Below are positions 63,938 through 64,000 of a stretch of 64,000 nt of DNA, piece after piece. The notes under the pieces are model-generated. The model saw only the letters and a list, made by a program, of their open reading frames with translations. It searched no databases and was not told where the DNA came from. Origin of the DNA: Syngnathus acus (Eukaryota; Chordata; Actinopteri; Syngnathiformes; Syngnathidae). The stretch spans positions 1,039,501 through 1,103,500 of the forward strand of contig NC_051103.1 in NCBI RefSeq assembly GCF_901709675.1, read 5' to 3'. How positions within the stretch are numbered: position 1 is the first letter of the stretch; each line of letters opens with the position of its first letter. A program made the position numbers and the translations under genes.

Positions 63938-64000
63938 TTTTTAAGTCCCAATGATCGTCACACACGCAGGGAGGCAATGGGTCCCATTTTTATAGTCTTT
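63938..64000 (-). mobile_element. SINE family 1, internally deleted, cut by window end
   Basis: AAGTCCCAATGATCGTCACAC (tail side) is joined directly to GCAGGGAGGCAATGGGTCCC, skipping about 170 bp of the usual body. Confidence 0.75.

Overview
This window is nuclear DNA from a vertebrate, almost certainly a percomorph-type teleost fish. The basis is a dense mix of Rex1, Rex3 (RTE clade) and L2/Maui non-LTR retrotransposons, two tRNA-derived SINE families of the kind common in teleosts, hAT and Tc1/mariner-like MITEs, Gypsy, BEL and Helitron remnants, split eukaryotic tRNA genes with A/B boxes, and a multi-exon gene with GT-AG introns. The species cannot be named from the sequence. Almost everything is repeat-derived. 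The only clear multi-exon host-type gene is a divergent TCF/LEF-like HMG-box gene on the minus strand at 36.0-37.9 kb. A broken C2H2 zinc-finger exon lies at 54.3-55.6 kb.

Layout. 0.4-3.0 kb: tRNA-Met-like units in a repeated context, split by a 1.5 kb MITE (TIR begins ACCGTA) with internal tandem repeats. 3.3-3.8 kb: 3' end of Rex1-like family B. 4.1-9.9 kb: two more ACCGTA elements in convergent orientation around a Rex1-like family A LINE with an intact 1001-codon ORF. 10.4 kb: degenerate telomere-like tract. 10.6-15.8 kb: a SINE joined to a two-ORF L2 element, the whole flanked by a 38-bp direct repeat. 16.2-25.8 kb: a macrosatellite with units of about 790 bp, broken up by Rex3, a hAT transposase remnant, SINEs and a family B LINE. 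26.2-27.2 kb: hAT element with perfect 8-bp TSD. 27.3-29.3 kb: Gypsy pol remnant carrying a solo-LTR-like insert. 29.5-31.3 kb: Rex1 with one nonsense codon. 31.3-33.3 kb: tRNA cluster (Arg, Lys, Lys, Arg pseudogene, several Met). 33.4-35.4 kb: family A fragment and a BED-finger hAT-type element. 35.4-39.7 kb: Helitron fragments flanking the TCF/LEF-like gene. 39.4-41.4 kb: left arm of a large inverted duplication; the right arm is at 60.8-63.8 kb. 42.3-47.7 kb: remnants of Val, Asp, Gln, Arg and Ser tRNA genes with hAT and MITE insertions. 47.7-51.6 kb: a pogo/Tigger-like MITE split by a near-identical second family A LINE. 52.2-53.4 kb: BEL-type gag fragment split by a solo LTR with a SINE inside it. 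53.4-60.6 kb: retroelements with an ATTG-repeat tail, a duplicated zinc-finger/tRNA-Thr unit and another MITE. 60.7-64.0 kb: MITE with a nested family B LINE, mirrored Helitron helicase segment, truncated SINE.

How it fits together. This is not an operon-like system. It is a record of nested transposition: LINEs land in MITEs, hATs land in tRNA genes, and solo LTRs land in older retroelement genes. The two family A LINEs differ at about eight amino acids over about 1000, so that family moved recently. The tRNA genes sit in small clusters that have undergone duplication and decay. Clade names for family A, family B and the MITEs are inference. The Rex1 and Rex3 calls rest on matches to conserved stretches known from those families.
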